Shown: positions 44,608 through 53,212 of the stretch, piece by piece
How positions within the stretch are numbered: position 1 is the first letter of the stretch
Layout of the letters: every line of letters begins with the position of its first letter
Origin: Gammaproteobacteria bacterium
GTDB lineage: Bacteria > Pseudomonadota > Gammaproteobacteria > Steroidobacterales > Steroidobacteraceae
Direction of reading: 5' to 3'
NCBI GenBank assembly: GCA_021323735.1
Contig: JAJPKM010000006.1
Location: 62,001-126,000 of the forward strand
DNA: 64,000 nt
Translations under genes and position numbers: made by a program
The notes under the pieces: model-generated
Told to the model about the DNA's origin: nothing
The model's input: the letters and a program-made list of their open reading frames with translations, nothing else
Database searches by the model: none

Positions 44608-46832
44608 GGCACATCGATGAAGCACACCGCAGAAGCGCGTCGATGAATCGCACCGACAATCCAGCGCTGTCGGCCGTGGCGGAATCGCGGCGTGCCTTTC
44701 TTCGGGCCGGCATTGCCGTGGGCGGCGGACTGCTGCTCGATTTCTCCCTGCCACAGTCTTTGAGCGCCGCCGATTCAACGATCGAGAGCACGCTCAATGC
44801 CTTCGTTCAGGTGTCGAACGAGGGTGTAGTCACCATCGTTTCCAAGAATCCGGAAATCGGCCAAGGCATCAAGACCATGCTGCCCATGCTGATCGCAGAG
44901 GAACTGGATGTGGACTGGGGCGATGTTCGCATCGAGCAGGCACTCAGCGATCCTGCGAAATACGGCGCGCAATTTGCCGGCGGCAGCCGGGCAACGCCGC
45001 TGAATTGGGATGCGCTGCGCCGAGTCGGCGCGGCAGGGCGGCAGATGCTCATGAGCGCCGCGGCGCAAGGTTGGGGTGTGCCCCTGTCCGAGTGCGAAAC
45101 CGCCTCCGGCCGTGTGCTGCATGTGCCCACTCGCCGTTCGTTGACCTACGGGCGCTTGGCCGCGAAGGCCGCGATGCTGCCGGCGCCGGATTTGGCGCAG
45201 GTGCCGCTCAAGGATCCTAAGGATTTCAAGATCATCGGCAAGTCGCATGGCGGCATCGACAGTCCGCTGGTAGTGACGGGGAAGCCCTTGTTCGGCATCG
45301 ACGTGAGCGTGCCGGGCATGCTGTATGCGGTGTTCGTGAAATCGCCGGTGTTCGGCGGGACGGCGGTATCGGCCAACCTGGAGGCGGTGAAGTCGCAACC
45401 CGGTGTGCGGGATGCCTTCATCGTGAACGGCAGCCCGGTCTTCAATGGTCTCGCCAGCGGAGTGGCCATCGTCGGCACGAACTGGTGGCTCATCGACAAG
45501 GCCCGCGAGGCCTTGGAGGTCAAGTGGGAGAAGGGCGCAACCTCAACGCAGAGTACGGTAGGCTTCGCCGCCCAGGCCGCGCAGATTTCGACCCAGCCAG
45601 CCGCAACGACATTGGTCCGCGATGGCGACGTCGCTGAAGCGCTGGCGCGATCGGCGCAAAGACTGGAAGCCGGGTACAGCTATCCCTTCCTGTCGCACGC
45701 CACCTTGGAACCCCAGAATTGCACGGCACATGTCCGCGCAGGAAAGGCGGAGATTTGGGCGCCGACCCAGAATCCCGACGCGGGACGGAAAATAGTCGCG
45801 AAGACCTTGGGGCTGAGCGATGCGGACATCACCATTCACATGACCCGCTGCGGCGGCGGGTTTGGACGCCGCTTGATGAATGACTACATGGTCGAGGCGG
45901 CATGGATATCGAGGCAAGCGGGTGCGCCGGTCAAGCTGCTGTGGAATCGGCAGGATGATATGCAGCATGATTTCTACCGTCCCGCCGGATTTCATTTCCT
46001 CAAGGCGGGCCTCGATGGCGGGGGACGACTACAGGCCTTCAGCAACCATTTCGTCTCCTTCGGCGAGAACGGCAAGGCCGTGTCCAGCGCGGATTTGAAG
46101 GCCGACGAGTTCCCGGCGAAATTCGTGCCCAACTTGGAATTGGGGATGTCGTTGATGCCCTTGGGGGTGCCCACCGGACCCTTGCGGGCACCCGGCAGCA
46201 ACGCTCTGGCGTTCGTATTCCAGTCGTTCATCGATGAAATTGCCCACGCGGCCGGCCAGGATCCCCTGCAATACCGTATCGATCTTCTGGGCGAGCGCCG
46301 CCAAGTCGGCACCTTCGATACCGGCCGCATGATCGATGTGCTGAAGCTGGTCCGCGAAAAATCGGGCTGGGGCAGACGCACACCGCCCAAAGGGTCCGGC
46401 ATGGGGGTCGCGTTTTATTTCAGTCATCTGGGATACTTCGCCGAAGTAGTCCACGCGAGCTTAGGAAAGGATGCCAGGATCACCGTGGACAAGGTGTGGG
46501 TGGCCGGCGATGTCGGCAGCCAGATCATCAACCCGACAGGGGCCGAGAACCAGGTCCAGGGTGCCGCGCTCGACGGCATAGGCGAAGCGCTGGGGCAGGC
46601 GATCACCCTCGACGGCGGCCGGGTCATGCAAAGCAACTTCCACGATTTCCCCCTGCTGCGCATGAAGCAGGCGCCGCCGGTCGAGGTGCATTTTCTGAAG
46701 ACCGAGTTCCCGCCCACGGGACTCGGCGAACCGGCGCTGCCGCCCGTGATTCCGGCGCTGTGCAACGCACTGTTCGCGGCCACGGGCGTGAGGATTCGCA
46801 GCCTGCCGATCGATCCCAAGCTCCTGGCTTGA
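44604..46832 (+). CDS. Molybdopterin subunit of a Tat-exported aldehyde/isoquinoline oxidoreductase (IorB-like)
   Basis: A 742-residue catalytic subunit. Near the N-terminus is a twin-arginine motif with hydrophobic stretch, [20 protein letters not shown], indicating folded export with the small subunit to the periplasm. Molybdenum-hydroxylase blocks include [21 protein letters not shown]-type opening, FGGGSRATP-like [43 protein letters not shown] and the terminal [23 protein letters not shown] containing the catalytic glutamate. It oxidises an aldehyde or N-heteroaromatic using water. No cytochrome or maturation gene (XdhC-like) is adjacent. The stop sequence overlaps the htpG heat-shock promoter. 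Confidence 0.92.
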   Translation: MRHIDEAHRRSASMNRTDNPALSAVAESRRAFLRAGIAVGGGLLLDFSLPQSLSAADSTIESTLNAFVQVSNEGVVTIVSKNPEIGQGIKTMLPMLIAEELDVDWGDVRIEQALSDPAKYGAQFAGGSRATPLNWDALRRVGAAGRQMLMSAAAQGWGVPLSECETASGRVLHVPTRRSLTYGRLAAKAAMLPAPDLAQVPLKDPKDFKIIGKSHGGIDSPLVVTGKPLFGIDVSVPGMLYAVFVKSPVFGGTAVSANLEAVKSQPGVRDAFIVNGSPVFNGLASGVAIVGTNWWLIDKAREALEVKWEKGATSTQSTVGFAAQAAQISTQPAATTLVRDGDVAEALARSAQRLEAGYSYPFLSHATLEPQNCTAHVRAGKAEIWAPTQNPDAGRKIVAKTLGLSDADITIHMTRCGGGFGRRLMNDYMVEAAWISRQAGAPVKLLWNRQDDMQHDFYRPAGFHFLKAGLDGGGRLQAFSNHFVSFGENGKAVSSADLKADEFPAKFVPNLELGMSLMPLGVPTGPLRAPGSNALAFVFQSFIDEIAHAAGQDPLQYRIDLLGERRQVGTFDTGRMIDVLKLVREKSGWGRRTPPKGSGMGVAFYFSHLGYFAEVVHASLGKDARITVDKVWVAGDVGSQIINPTGAENQVQGAALDGIGEALGQAITLDGGRVMQSNFHDFPLLRMKQAPPVEVHFLKTEFPPTGLGEPALPPVIPALCNALFAATGVRIRSLPIDPKLLA

Positions 46833-46855
46833 AACATCGGCGGGCGGCCCCACCT
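46828..46855 (+). promoter_or_regulatory. Sigma32 heat-shock promoter of htpG
   Basis: CTTGAAA at 46828-46834, 13-base spacer, CCCCACCT at 46848-46855. This matches the sigma32 consensus CTTGAAA-N11-16-CCCCATNT in all but one defined base. The -35 overlaps the stop codon of the preceding gene. Transcription would start near 46862, about 24 bases before the htpG ATG. Confidence 0.8.
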
Positions 46856-46885
46856 CAAGGCCGATCCACTACCCAAGTTAAGGCC

Positions 46886-48781
46886 ATGACCACAGAAACC
46901 CAGACTACGGCGGAAGCACAGCCGCAAATCAAAGAGTTCCAGGCCGAAACCAAGCAGGTACTGCGCTTGGTCATTCACTCGTTGTACTCCCACAAGGAGA
47001 TCTTCCTGCGCGAGTTGGTCTCGAACGCCTCCGATGCCTGCGAGAAGCTGCGCTTCGAGGCCATTGCCAAGCCCGACCTGCTGGGCGCCGACTCGCTGTC
47101 GGTGACGCTCAGCCCGGATAGCGCGGCCGGTACTTTGAGCATCAAGGACAACGGCATCGGCATGAGCGAGGCTGAGATCATCGACAATCTCGGTACCATC
47201 GCCCGATCGGGAACCAAGAAATTCCTGGAGACTCTGAGCGGCGATTCCGCCAAGGACGCGCAGCTCATCGGCCAGTTCGGCGTCGGCTTCTACTCCGCCT
47301 TCATCGTCGCGGACAAAGTCACCGTGCTCACCAAGCGTGCCGATGCGCCTGCGGTGCGCTGGGATTCGGACGGCGAGGGCCGGTACGAAATACGCGGCAG
47401 CGAGAAAGCCGATCGCGGCACCGAAGTCATCCTGCACCTGCGCGATGAGGACAAGGAGTTCCTGGAGCCGGCGCGGCTGCGGCAATTGGTCCGCAAGTAC
47501 TCGGATCATTTGAGCATCCCGATCGTCTTGAAGACAGGCGAGAAAGACGAGACCTTGAACCAAGCCAAGGCATTTTGGACGCGTCCGAAATCGGATCTGA
47601 AGGACGAGGACTATCAGGGGTTCTACAAACACCTGACTCACGATTCGGAAGATGCGCGCGTCTGGGCCCACAACAAGGTGGAGGGCAATATCGAGTACAC
47701 CTCGTTGTTGTATCTGCCGAAGCGTGCGCCGTTCGATCTGTTCGAGCGCGAACAGAAGGGCGGTATCCAGCTCTACGTGAAGCGCGTGTTCATCATGGAC
47801 AAGGCCGCGGAATTGCTGCCGCCGTATCTGCGCTTCATGCGCGGACTGGTCGACTCCTCCGACCTGCCGCTGAACGTGTCGCGCGAACTCCTGCAAAACA
47901 ACCGCACCGTCGAGAAGATCAAATCGGCGCTGGTCAAGCGTTCGCTGGATCTGCTCGAAGACCTGGCCACCAACAAGCCGGAGGAATATGCCGAATTTTG
48001 GAAAACTTTCGGCGCGGTGTTGAAGGAAGGCATCATCGATGATCCGGGCCAGAGAACGCGGATCGCCAAGTTGCTGCGCTTCAACTCGAGCGCGGACAGC
48101 GCCGATGCGCCGGCGGTCACCTTGGAGGCCTATGTAGCGCGCATGAAGGCGGACCAAAAGAGCATTTATTATCTCACTGCCGATTCGCTGACCGCCGCGC
48201 GCAACAGCCCGCATCTGGAAGGCTTCCGCGCCAAGGGGATGGAAGTGCTGCTGCTGACCGACCGTATCGACGAGTGGGTGGCTGCGCACTTGCATGAATT
48301 CGACGGCAAGCCACTCGCCAATGTGGCGAGCGCGGCGGCCGATGTGGCCTCGGCCATCGAAACCCCCGATAAGGCGGCGGCGGAAACCGCGTTCAAGGAT
48401 ACCCTGGACCGGCTCGGCAAGGGACTCACCGGCAAGATCGCGAGCGCACAAGTGTCCGCCCGGCTCACCGACTCGCCCGCGGTTCTGGTGGCCGGTGAAT
48501 TCGGCATGAGCTTGCGCATGGGCCGCATTTTGAAGCAGGCCGGGCAGAACAATCCCTTTGCGACGCTGCCGATTCTCGAGGTGAATCCGAAGCATCCGCT
48601 GGTCGAGAGGCTCAAGGATACGGCCGATGAGGCGTCGTTCTCGGATCTGGCGCACGTGCTCTACGACCAGGCGATGTTGGCGGAGGGCGGCGAATTGGAC
48701 GACCCTGCGATCTTCGTGCGGCGCGTAAATCGGCTCATCGTGGAAGGGTTGTCCGCGCAGCCGAAAATCATTCTGAGCTGA
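46886..48781 (+). CDS. htpG: Chaperone HtpG (bacterial Hsp90)
   Basis: A 631-residue GHKL-ATPase chaperone. The N-terminal ATP site shows ELVSNASDACEKLRFEA, DNGIGM, GTIARSGTKKF and GQFGVGFYSAFIVAD; the middle domain has the catalytic-loop region YLRFMRGLVDSSDLPLNVSRELLQ; the C-terminal dimerisation domain ends ILEVNPKHPLVERL and a short tail. ATG 46886 gives a short acidic leader (MTTETQTTAEAQPQIKEF) before the conserved core. It is driven by the sigma32-type promoter just upstream and followed at once by a protease and a thioredoxin-fold gene. Confidence 0.96.
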   Translation: MTTETQTTAEAQPQIKEFQAETKQVLRLVIHSLYSHKEIFLRELVSNASDACEKLRFEAIAKPDLLGADSLSVTLSPDSAAGTLSIKDNGIGMSEAEIIDNLGTIARSGTKKFLETLSGDSAKDAQLIGQFGVGFYSAFIVADKVTVLTKRADAPAVRWDSDGEGRYEIRGSEKADRGTEVILHLRDEDKEFLEPARLRQLVRKYSDHLSIPIVLKTGEKDETLNQAKAFWTRPKSDLKDEDYQGFYKHLTHDSEDARVWAHNKVEGNIEYTSLLYLPKRAPFDLFEREQKGGIQLYVKRVFIMDKAAELLPPYLRFMRGLVDSSDLPLNVSRELLQNNRTVEKIKSALVKRSLDLLEDLATNKPEEYAEFWKTFGAVLKEGIIDDPGQRTRIAKLLRFNSSADSADAPAVTLEAYVARMKADQKSIYYLTADSLTAARNSPHLEGFRAKGMEVLLLTDRIDEWVAAHLHEFDGKPLANVASAAADVASAIETPDKAAAETAFKDTLDRLGKGLTGKIASAQVSARLTDSPAVLVAGEFGMSLRMGRILKQAGQNNPFATLPILEVNPKHPLVERLKDTADEASFSDLAHVLYDQAMLAEGGELDDPAIFVRRVNRLIVEGLSAQPKIILS

Positions 48782-48783
48782 AC

Positions 48784-49845
48784 GTGTCCATCCTCAAGCA
48801 GGATGTGTTGCCGCAATGGTTGTCCGACGACGGCCACGCAGCTTCCGGTGCCGCCGAAGCGGCATCGGACGATGATGGCCGCTTGCTCGATGCTTATTCC
48901 GGTGCGGTCGTAGGCGCATTGGAACGCGTCGCACCGGCAGTCACTTTCATCGAGGTGACCGGCCGAACACGCGGTGCCGTGCGCAGCCGCCGCGCCGAAC
49001 GCGGCAACGGGTCGGGTTTCCTTTTCACGCCCGACGGTTATTTACTGACCAACAGCCATGTGGTGGAAGGCGCCGACGAAATTACCGTCCGTCTCAACGA
49101 CGATACGCTGTTCCACGCGGACCTGGTGGGCAGCGATCCGGACTCTGATCTGGCGGTGCTGCGCATCGGATCTCCGGGGGCCTTGCCCTATGTCGAATTC
49201 GGCGACTCATCGCGCCTGAAAGTGGGCCAGGTGGCTATCGCCATCGGCAATCCGCTCGGCTACTCGAAAACCGTGACCACCGGCGTGGTGTCGGCGCTGG
49301 GCCGCACCTTGCGGACTTCTTCCGGGCGGTTGATGCACGATGTCATTCAGACCGACGCCGCGCTCAATCCCGGCAATTCCGGCGGACCGCTCTGCGACTC
49401 CAAGGGGCGCGTCATCGGTGTGAATACCGCCATGATCCCCCAGGCGCAGGCGATTTGTTTTGCCACCGGTATCAATACGGCAAAATGGGTCATCGGCCAG
49501 TTGTTCGCCCATGGTAGGGTACGCCGTGCCTACATCGGCGTTTCGGGCGCGACGGTGCCGATTGCCACGCGGGTCGTGCGCCATTTCAGCCTATCCGGAA
49601 ACACGGCCGTACATGTCGCGGACATCGTGCCGGGTAGTCCGGCCGCGCGTGCCGGTGTGCAGACCGGCGACCGCGTGGTCGCGCTCGATGGGGTGCGCAT
49701 CAATGGCATCGACGGCTTGCAGCGCAAGCTCGATGCCAGCCTGATCGGCCGCGATTGTGAGTTGCAGCTGCTGCGCAGGTCGAGTGTGATGAAACTGACC
49801 ATACGGCCGATCGAAATGCCGGCACATCGAGACGGCGGCAAGTAA
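48784..49845 (+). CDS. Trypsin-like serine protease of the DegP/HtrA type, apparently cytosolic
   Basis: A 353-residue S1C protease with one PDZ domain (about 255-345). The triad is intact: H92 in TNSHVVEGAD, D122 in DSDLAVLRIG and S199 in NPGNSGGPLCD. The N-terminus (MSILKQDVLPQWLSDDG) has no signal peptide or membrane anchor, unlike periplasmic DegP/DegQ/DegS, so it appears to act inside the cell. GTG 48784 lies 2 bases after the htpG stop without a good ribosome binding site, implying coupling to htpG and heat-shock co-expression. An error in the N-terminus hiding a signal peptide cannot be excluded. Confidence 0.9.
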   Translation: MSILKQDVLPQWLSDDGHAASGAAEAASDDDGRLLDAYSGAVVGALERVAPAVTFIEVTGRTRGAVRSRRAERGNGSGFLFTPDGYLLTNSHVVEGADEITVRLNDDTLFHADLVGSDPDSDLAVLRIGSPGALPYVEFGDSSRLKVGQVAIAIGNPLGYSKTVTTGVVSALGRTLRTSSGRLMHDVIQTDAALNPGNSGGPLCDSKGRVIGVNTAMIPQAQAICFATGINTAKWVIGQLFAHGRVRRAYIGVSGATVPIATRVVRHFSLSGNTAVHVADIVPGSPAARAGVQTGDRVVALDGVRINGIDGLQRKLDASLIGRDCELQLLRRSSVMKLTIRPIEMPAHRDGGK

Positions 49846-49846
49846 C

Positions 49847-49864
49847 CTTCAAGTAACCTTGAAG
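49847..49864. other. Inverted repeat between protease and DsbA-like genes
   Basis: CTTCAAG (49847-49853) and CTTGAAG (49858-49864) form a perfect 7-base dyad with a 4-base loop, embedded in a duplicated AAGTAACCTT. It lies in the 69-base spacer just after the protease stop. The hairpin is AT-rich and has no T-tract, so it is a weak terminator candidate or a processing/regulatory site. Confidence 0.4.
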
Positions 49865-49914
49865 TCTGGGCAAGCGGCTGTGCTGCTGGTGACAACATCG
49901 AAGGACTAGCCTCA

Positions 49915-50469
49915 ATGAATCCGACGGCACATCCCATGACCTTGGCAGTTCCGCCGCAACCAACCGATCACTCGCTGGGCTCCGAACATGCGCGGGTGGT
50001 GGTGGTCGAGTACGGGGATTTCGAGTGCCCGAGCTGCAAAGTGGCTGCCACGACGCCTGCCTTGCTGCTGGAGCGCTTCCCCAGCCAAGTGCGCTTTGTC
50101 TTCCGGCACTTCCCCTTGGAAGAGGCCCATCCGCACGCCCTGCCGGCGGCGGAAGCGGCCGAAGCGGCAGGCGCGCAGGGAAAATTCTGGCTGATGCACG
50201 ATGTGTTGTTTCGCAATCAAGCGCATCTCAAGAGCACCGATCTGCGGCGCTATGCCGGCGAATTGGGCATCGACATGGCGCGCTATGTGGCTGAAATAGA
50301 CGACCGCATATATTTGCAGAAGGTTCGCGAGCACATCGAGGGCGGACGCCTCAGCCATGCTCGCGCGACACCCGCGTTTTTCATCAATGGTGTAGTACAG
50401 GACATTTCATTCGGCATGAAGGCATTGCACGATGCCGTGGCCGCCGCCGTGACCCGGCATCACAGGTAG
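49915..50469 (+). CDS. DsbA-family thioredoxin-fold protein, no signal peptide
   Basis: A 184-residue DsbA-like oxidoreductase. The active site is C38-P-S-C41 in GDFECPSCKVAA, followed by the helical insertion typical of DsbA/DSBA-oxidoreductases and the cis-proline loop ATPAFFING. The N-terminus (MNPTAHPMTLAVPPQPTD) is not a signal peptide, so the protein is probably cytosolic, as in the related FrnE/YyaL-neighbour types. It may reduce or isomerise disulfides during oxidative or heat stress, together with HtpG and the protease upstream. Confidence 0.9.
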   Translation: MNPTAHPMTLAVPPQPTDHSLGSEHARVVVVEYGDFECPSCKVAATTPALLLERFPSQVRFVFRHFPLEEAHPHALPAAEAAEAAGAQGKFWLMHDVLFRNQAHLKSTDLRRYAGELGIDMARYVAEIDDRIYLQKVREHIEGGRLSHARATPAFFINGVVQDISFGMKALHDAVAAAVTRHHR

Positions 50470-50476
50470 GACGCGC

Positions 50477-50508
50477 AAATAAAATGGGCGCCCTTGCGGG
50501 GCGCCCAT
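50477..50508 (-). terminator. Intrinsic terminator of the TPR/glycine-rich gene
   Basis: Perfect 10-base arms ATGGGCGCCC (50484-50493) and GGGCGCCCAT (50499-50508) with a 5-base loop. Read on the minus strand, the stem is followed by TTTATTT (50483 down to 50477), the U-rich run of a Rho-independent terminator. It lies between convergent genes and could also stop the plus-strand transcript less efficiently. Confidence 0.85.
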
Positions 50509-50531
50509 CGCAGCCGAGGATAGGAGCGGTT

Positions 50532-51341
50532 TCAGCTCCAGTCGTCTCCACCGCCGCCACCCCCAAAGCCGCCGCCGTCGTCCCAGGAGCCGGGATCGCC
50601 GGCGCCAAAGTCCGCACCGCCCATGTCGCTGTTACTGGACGCGGGCTCGGAGGCTTCCGCGGAGGGGATGATGCCGCCGCTGCTGCGGCCGCCGTCCAGA
50701 AAATGATGCGCCAACTCTTCTCCGGCCACCACGCCGGCGCCAACCGCCAAACCTGAGGCGAGACCGCCGACGATGCCGGAGCCCATGCCGCCGCCCATGG
50801 GCGCAGGACCGTAGCCGGGGCCATATCCGCCGGGTGCGCCGCCCATGCCGGGGCCTGCGCCCGCGGTCGGATACTGGCCGTAAGGTGTCCGCCGCCGGAA
50901 CAGCATCATCAGGACGCCCACGACCACCGCAAGAATGAGCACCGTGCCCCAGGGGAAGTGGGGCTCAGCGCGCGCAGGAATGGAGACAATTCGGCCGCCC
51001 GAACCGCTCATCCCCAGCTGCGATTTGAGCTCCTGAACCGAGCGTGGGCTGAAGGAGGTCAAACCGGGATTGAGACGCTCGGCGGTGGCGAGTTCCGCGC
51101 GCGCCAGCGAGGGCTTGCCCTCCTTGGCGAACAGTTCGGCTTGCACGTAGTGCGCCTTGGCGCTGTTCGGACGGTCGGTCAACACCTGAGAGATCATCTG
51201 CTGTGCCTGGTCGAGATGGCCGGCCGCGGCGGCATCGTAGATCTGAGTCATCGTCGGATCAGCAGCTTGCGCGAAGCCGGGCGACACAAACGCCAGAGCG
51301 ACGCCCATGCCGAGTGCAGCAGTGAGGATCAATTTCCGCAT
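50532..51341 (-). CDS. Secreted/membrane TPR protein with glycine-rich tail
   Basis: A 269-residue protein from the ATG at 51339-51341. Residues 1-26 form a signal peptide (MRKLILTAALGMGVALAFVS...AQAA). A TPR-like pair of helices follows (YDAAAAGHLDQAQQMISQVL; AKAHYVQAELFAKEGKPSLARAEL), then a membrane helix (about 130-150, VLILAVVVGVLMMLF), an MGG/GGYGPGYGP-rich segment, and a C-terminal tail of G, D and S ending GGGGGGDDWS. The TPR half faces the periplasm; the glycine-rich tail would be cytosolic. I recognise no named function. It ends at a strong terminator. Confidence 0.8.
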   Translation of the reverse strand: MRKLILTAALGMGVALAFVSPGFAQAADPTMTQIYDAAAAGHLDQAQQMISQVLTDRPNSAKAHYVQAELFAKEGKPSLARAELATAERLNPGLTSFSPRSVQELKSQLGMSGSGGRIVSIPARAEPHFPWGTVLILAVVVGVLMMLFRRRTPYGQYPTAGAGPGMGGAPGGYGPGYGPAPMGGGMGSGIVGGLASGLAVGAGVVAGEELAHHFLDGGRSSGGIIPSAEASEPASSNSDMGGADFGAGDPGSWDDGGGFGGGGGGDDWS

Positions 51342-51413
51342 ACAGGCCCCCAATAGGTCGAATTGACCAGGTGATGGATTAGATATGGGCGTTCGGGTGA
51401 AGTTCAACACTCA

Positions 51414-52466
51414 CTAGAGGACTCCGCGACGCTTTTGATCCAGTTCGATGGATTCAAACAGCGCCTGGAAATTCCCTTCACCGAAACCGTCGTTGCCCTT
51501 TCGCTGGATGATCTCGAAAAAGATGGGACCGATGGCGTTTTTGGTGAATATCTGCAGGAGGATGCCCTTCTTGCGATCGCCATCAATGAGGATCCCGCGC
51601 CGTTCCAGTGCGGCCACCGCTTCCTCATGTCCCGCGACGCGGCCGTCGATACCTTCGTAGTAGGTCGCCGGGGTTTCCTGGAATTCCACACCCTGACTGC
51701 GTAATGCGTCGACGGTCCTGTAGATATCCTCGGTACCCAGCGCGATATGCTGGATGCCTTCGCCCTTGTACTCGTTCAAGTACTCCTCGATCTGGCTCTT
51801 GTCGTCCTGGCTTTCATTGATGGGAATGCGAATCTTGCCGCAGGGCGAGGTGAGCGCGCGCGAGAACAAGCCGGTCTGTTTTCCCTCGATGCTGAAATAG
51901 CGGATCTCCCTGAAGTTGAACAGCTTTTCGTAAAATCCGGCCCACACGTTCATGTTGCCGCGGCGTACGTTGTGCGTAAGATGATCGATGCGCATCAGTC
52001 CCACGGGCGGCCGGGACGGCGGGACGCTGACGGGCAGGAAATCGACATCGTAGATGGTGCGCCCGCCATAACGGTCGACGAGATAGACGAGACTGCCGCC
52101 GATGCCCTCGATCGACGGGATATTGAGTTCCATGGGGCCTGCCGTGACGGGGCCGGGTTTGGCACCCAGATCGAGCGCCCGCGCATAGGCGAATCGCGCA
52201 TCCGCGACACGAAATGCCATGGCGCAGGCACAGGGACCGTGCATGCGCGCAAATTTCTGCGCGAAACTGTCCGGTTCCGCATTGATGATGAAATTGATGT
52301 CGCCCTGATTGTGCAGGGTCACGTTCTTGGAGCGGTGCCGCGCCACGGCCGGCAGCCCCATGCGGTCAAACAGCCGCCGCAGCAATTCAGGATCGGGCGC
52401 GGCGTATTCGACGAATTCGAATCCGTCGGTGCCCATGGGATTGGTGATGCCGGGCACGGCGTTCAC
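51414..52466 (-). CDS. hpd: 4-Hydroxyphenylpyruvate dioxygenase
   Basis: A 350-residue non-haem iron enzyme that turns 4-hydroxyphenylpyruvate into homogentisate in tyrosine catabolism. The C-terminal barrel carries the iron ligands: His in RIDHLTHNV, His in GIQHIALGTED and Glu in IGPIFFEIIQRKG. FGEGNFQALFESIE near the end is the typical gate-helix region. It starts with GTG (complement of 52464-52466), overlapping the stop of the hydroxylase gene as GTGA. Homogentisate dioxygenase and later pathway genes are not in the window, so homogentisate could be exported or oxidised to pyomelanin unless those genes lie elsewhere. Confidence 0.96.
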   Translation of the reverse strand: MNAVPGITNPMGTDGFEFVEYAAPDPELLRRLFDRMGLPAVARHRSKNVTLHNQGDINFIINAEPDSFAQKFARMHGPCACAMAFRVADARFAYARALDLGAKPGPVTAGPMELNIPSIEGIGGSLVYLVDRYGGRTIYDVDFLPVSVPPSRPPVGLMRIDHLTHNVRRGNMNVWAGFYEKLFNFREIRYFSIEGKQTGLFSRALTSPCGKIRIPINESQDDKSQIEEYLNEYKGEGIQHIALGTEDIYRTVDALRSQGVEFQETPATYYEGIDGRVAGHEEAVAALERRGILIDGDRKKGILLQIFTKNAIGPIFFEIIQRKGNDGFGEGNFQALFESIELDQKRRGVL

Positions 52467-53026
52467 GGTGAGACGGTGACTTTGCCTCGGGCGGAAATGG
52501 CGGTGCCGAACACGTAATCCCAGAGCGGTGTGGTGACGCCGAAATTGCCGCGTTTCGGCGAATGGTGATGGCGCATATGCCAGGCGCGCAGCTCATTGAA
52601 ATAAGCGGACGATGTGTTGCGCGCATGATGGTGAATCACATGATGCACGTATCCGTACCACCAGTAACCGAGCATTACCCCCACCGTGAGTCCATTGGCA
52701 ATGTTGAAGGAGCCCCACCACCACGCCGGCAGAAAAATCACGCCGAGCCATACCGTGACGCTCACCCACGAGGGCGTGCCGATGAAGTCCAACGGTGCGC
52801 CGTGATGCAGGCTGTGCATGGGGGAGAAAACAGGCATGTGATGCAGGGCAATGCGGTGCAGGACATATTCCAGCAAGGTCCATAGAACCAAGCCTGCCAG
52901 GCACGCACCGGCCCAGTCCCTGGCGCCGTGTCCGGCATAATGGCTGAAATTGACCGCCGCCAGCCCAATCACCACCACCGGATAAACCACGAAATCCGAG
53001 TAATAGCTGAATTTGCTGAGTTGCAT
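52463..53026 (-). CDS. Sterol-desaturase/fatty-acid-hydroxylase superfamily membrane protein
   Basis: A 187-residue, four-helix di-iron membrane protein. The histidine clusters expected for the superfamily are present: HRIALHH, HSLHHG, HHVIHHHA and HMRHHHSPKRGNFGVTTPLWD, the last being a clear family signature. It probably hydroxylates a lipid chain (for instance a fatty acid, ornithine lipid or carotenoid). The gene is translationally coupled to hpd by a 4-base overlap, an unusual pairing. I see no supported gene in the 186 bases upstream. Confidence 0.88.
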   Translation of the reverse strand: MQLSKFSYYSDFVVYPVVVIGLAAVNFSHYAGHGARDWAGACLAGLVLWTLLEYVLHRIALHHMPVFSPMHSLHHGAPLDFIGTPSWVSVTVWLGVIFLPAWWWGSFNIANGLTVGVMLGYWWYGYVHHVIHHHARNTSSAYFNELRAWHMRHHHSPKRGNFGVTTPLWDYVFGTAISARGKVTVSP

Positions 53027-53212
53027 CGTTGCCCCTCGCTCTTGGAATGAGCTATTTGACCACGAACCTAGGAGCCTTCTTAAGTATTCCCGCGAGCCGG
53101 CTCCTTGGCAAATGTTAGCGGAAGAACAGGCTCAGCGCACAGCCTTCTGGCCTCGGGCGCAGAATTACCCGATGCGTGAGAGCCCTGGTGCGTAAGAGAG
53201 CGACCCGCTCTT

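Noticed and set aside
46424-48655. A 743-codon open frame on the minus strand
   Set aside because: Antisense to htpG and the end of the molybdenum-hydroxylase gene; no conserved motif, and the sense-strand products are certain.
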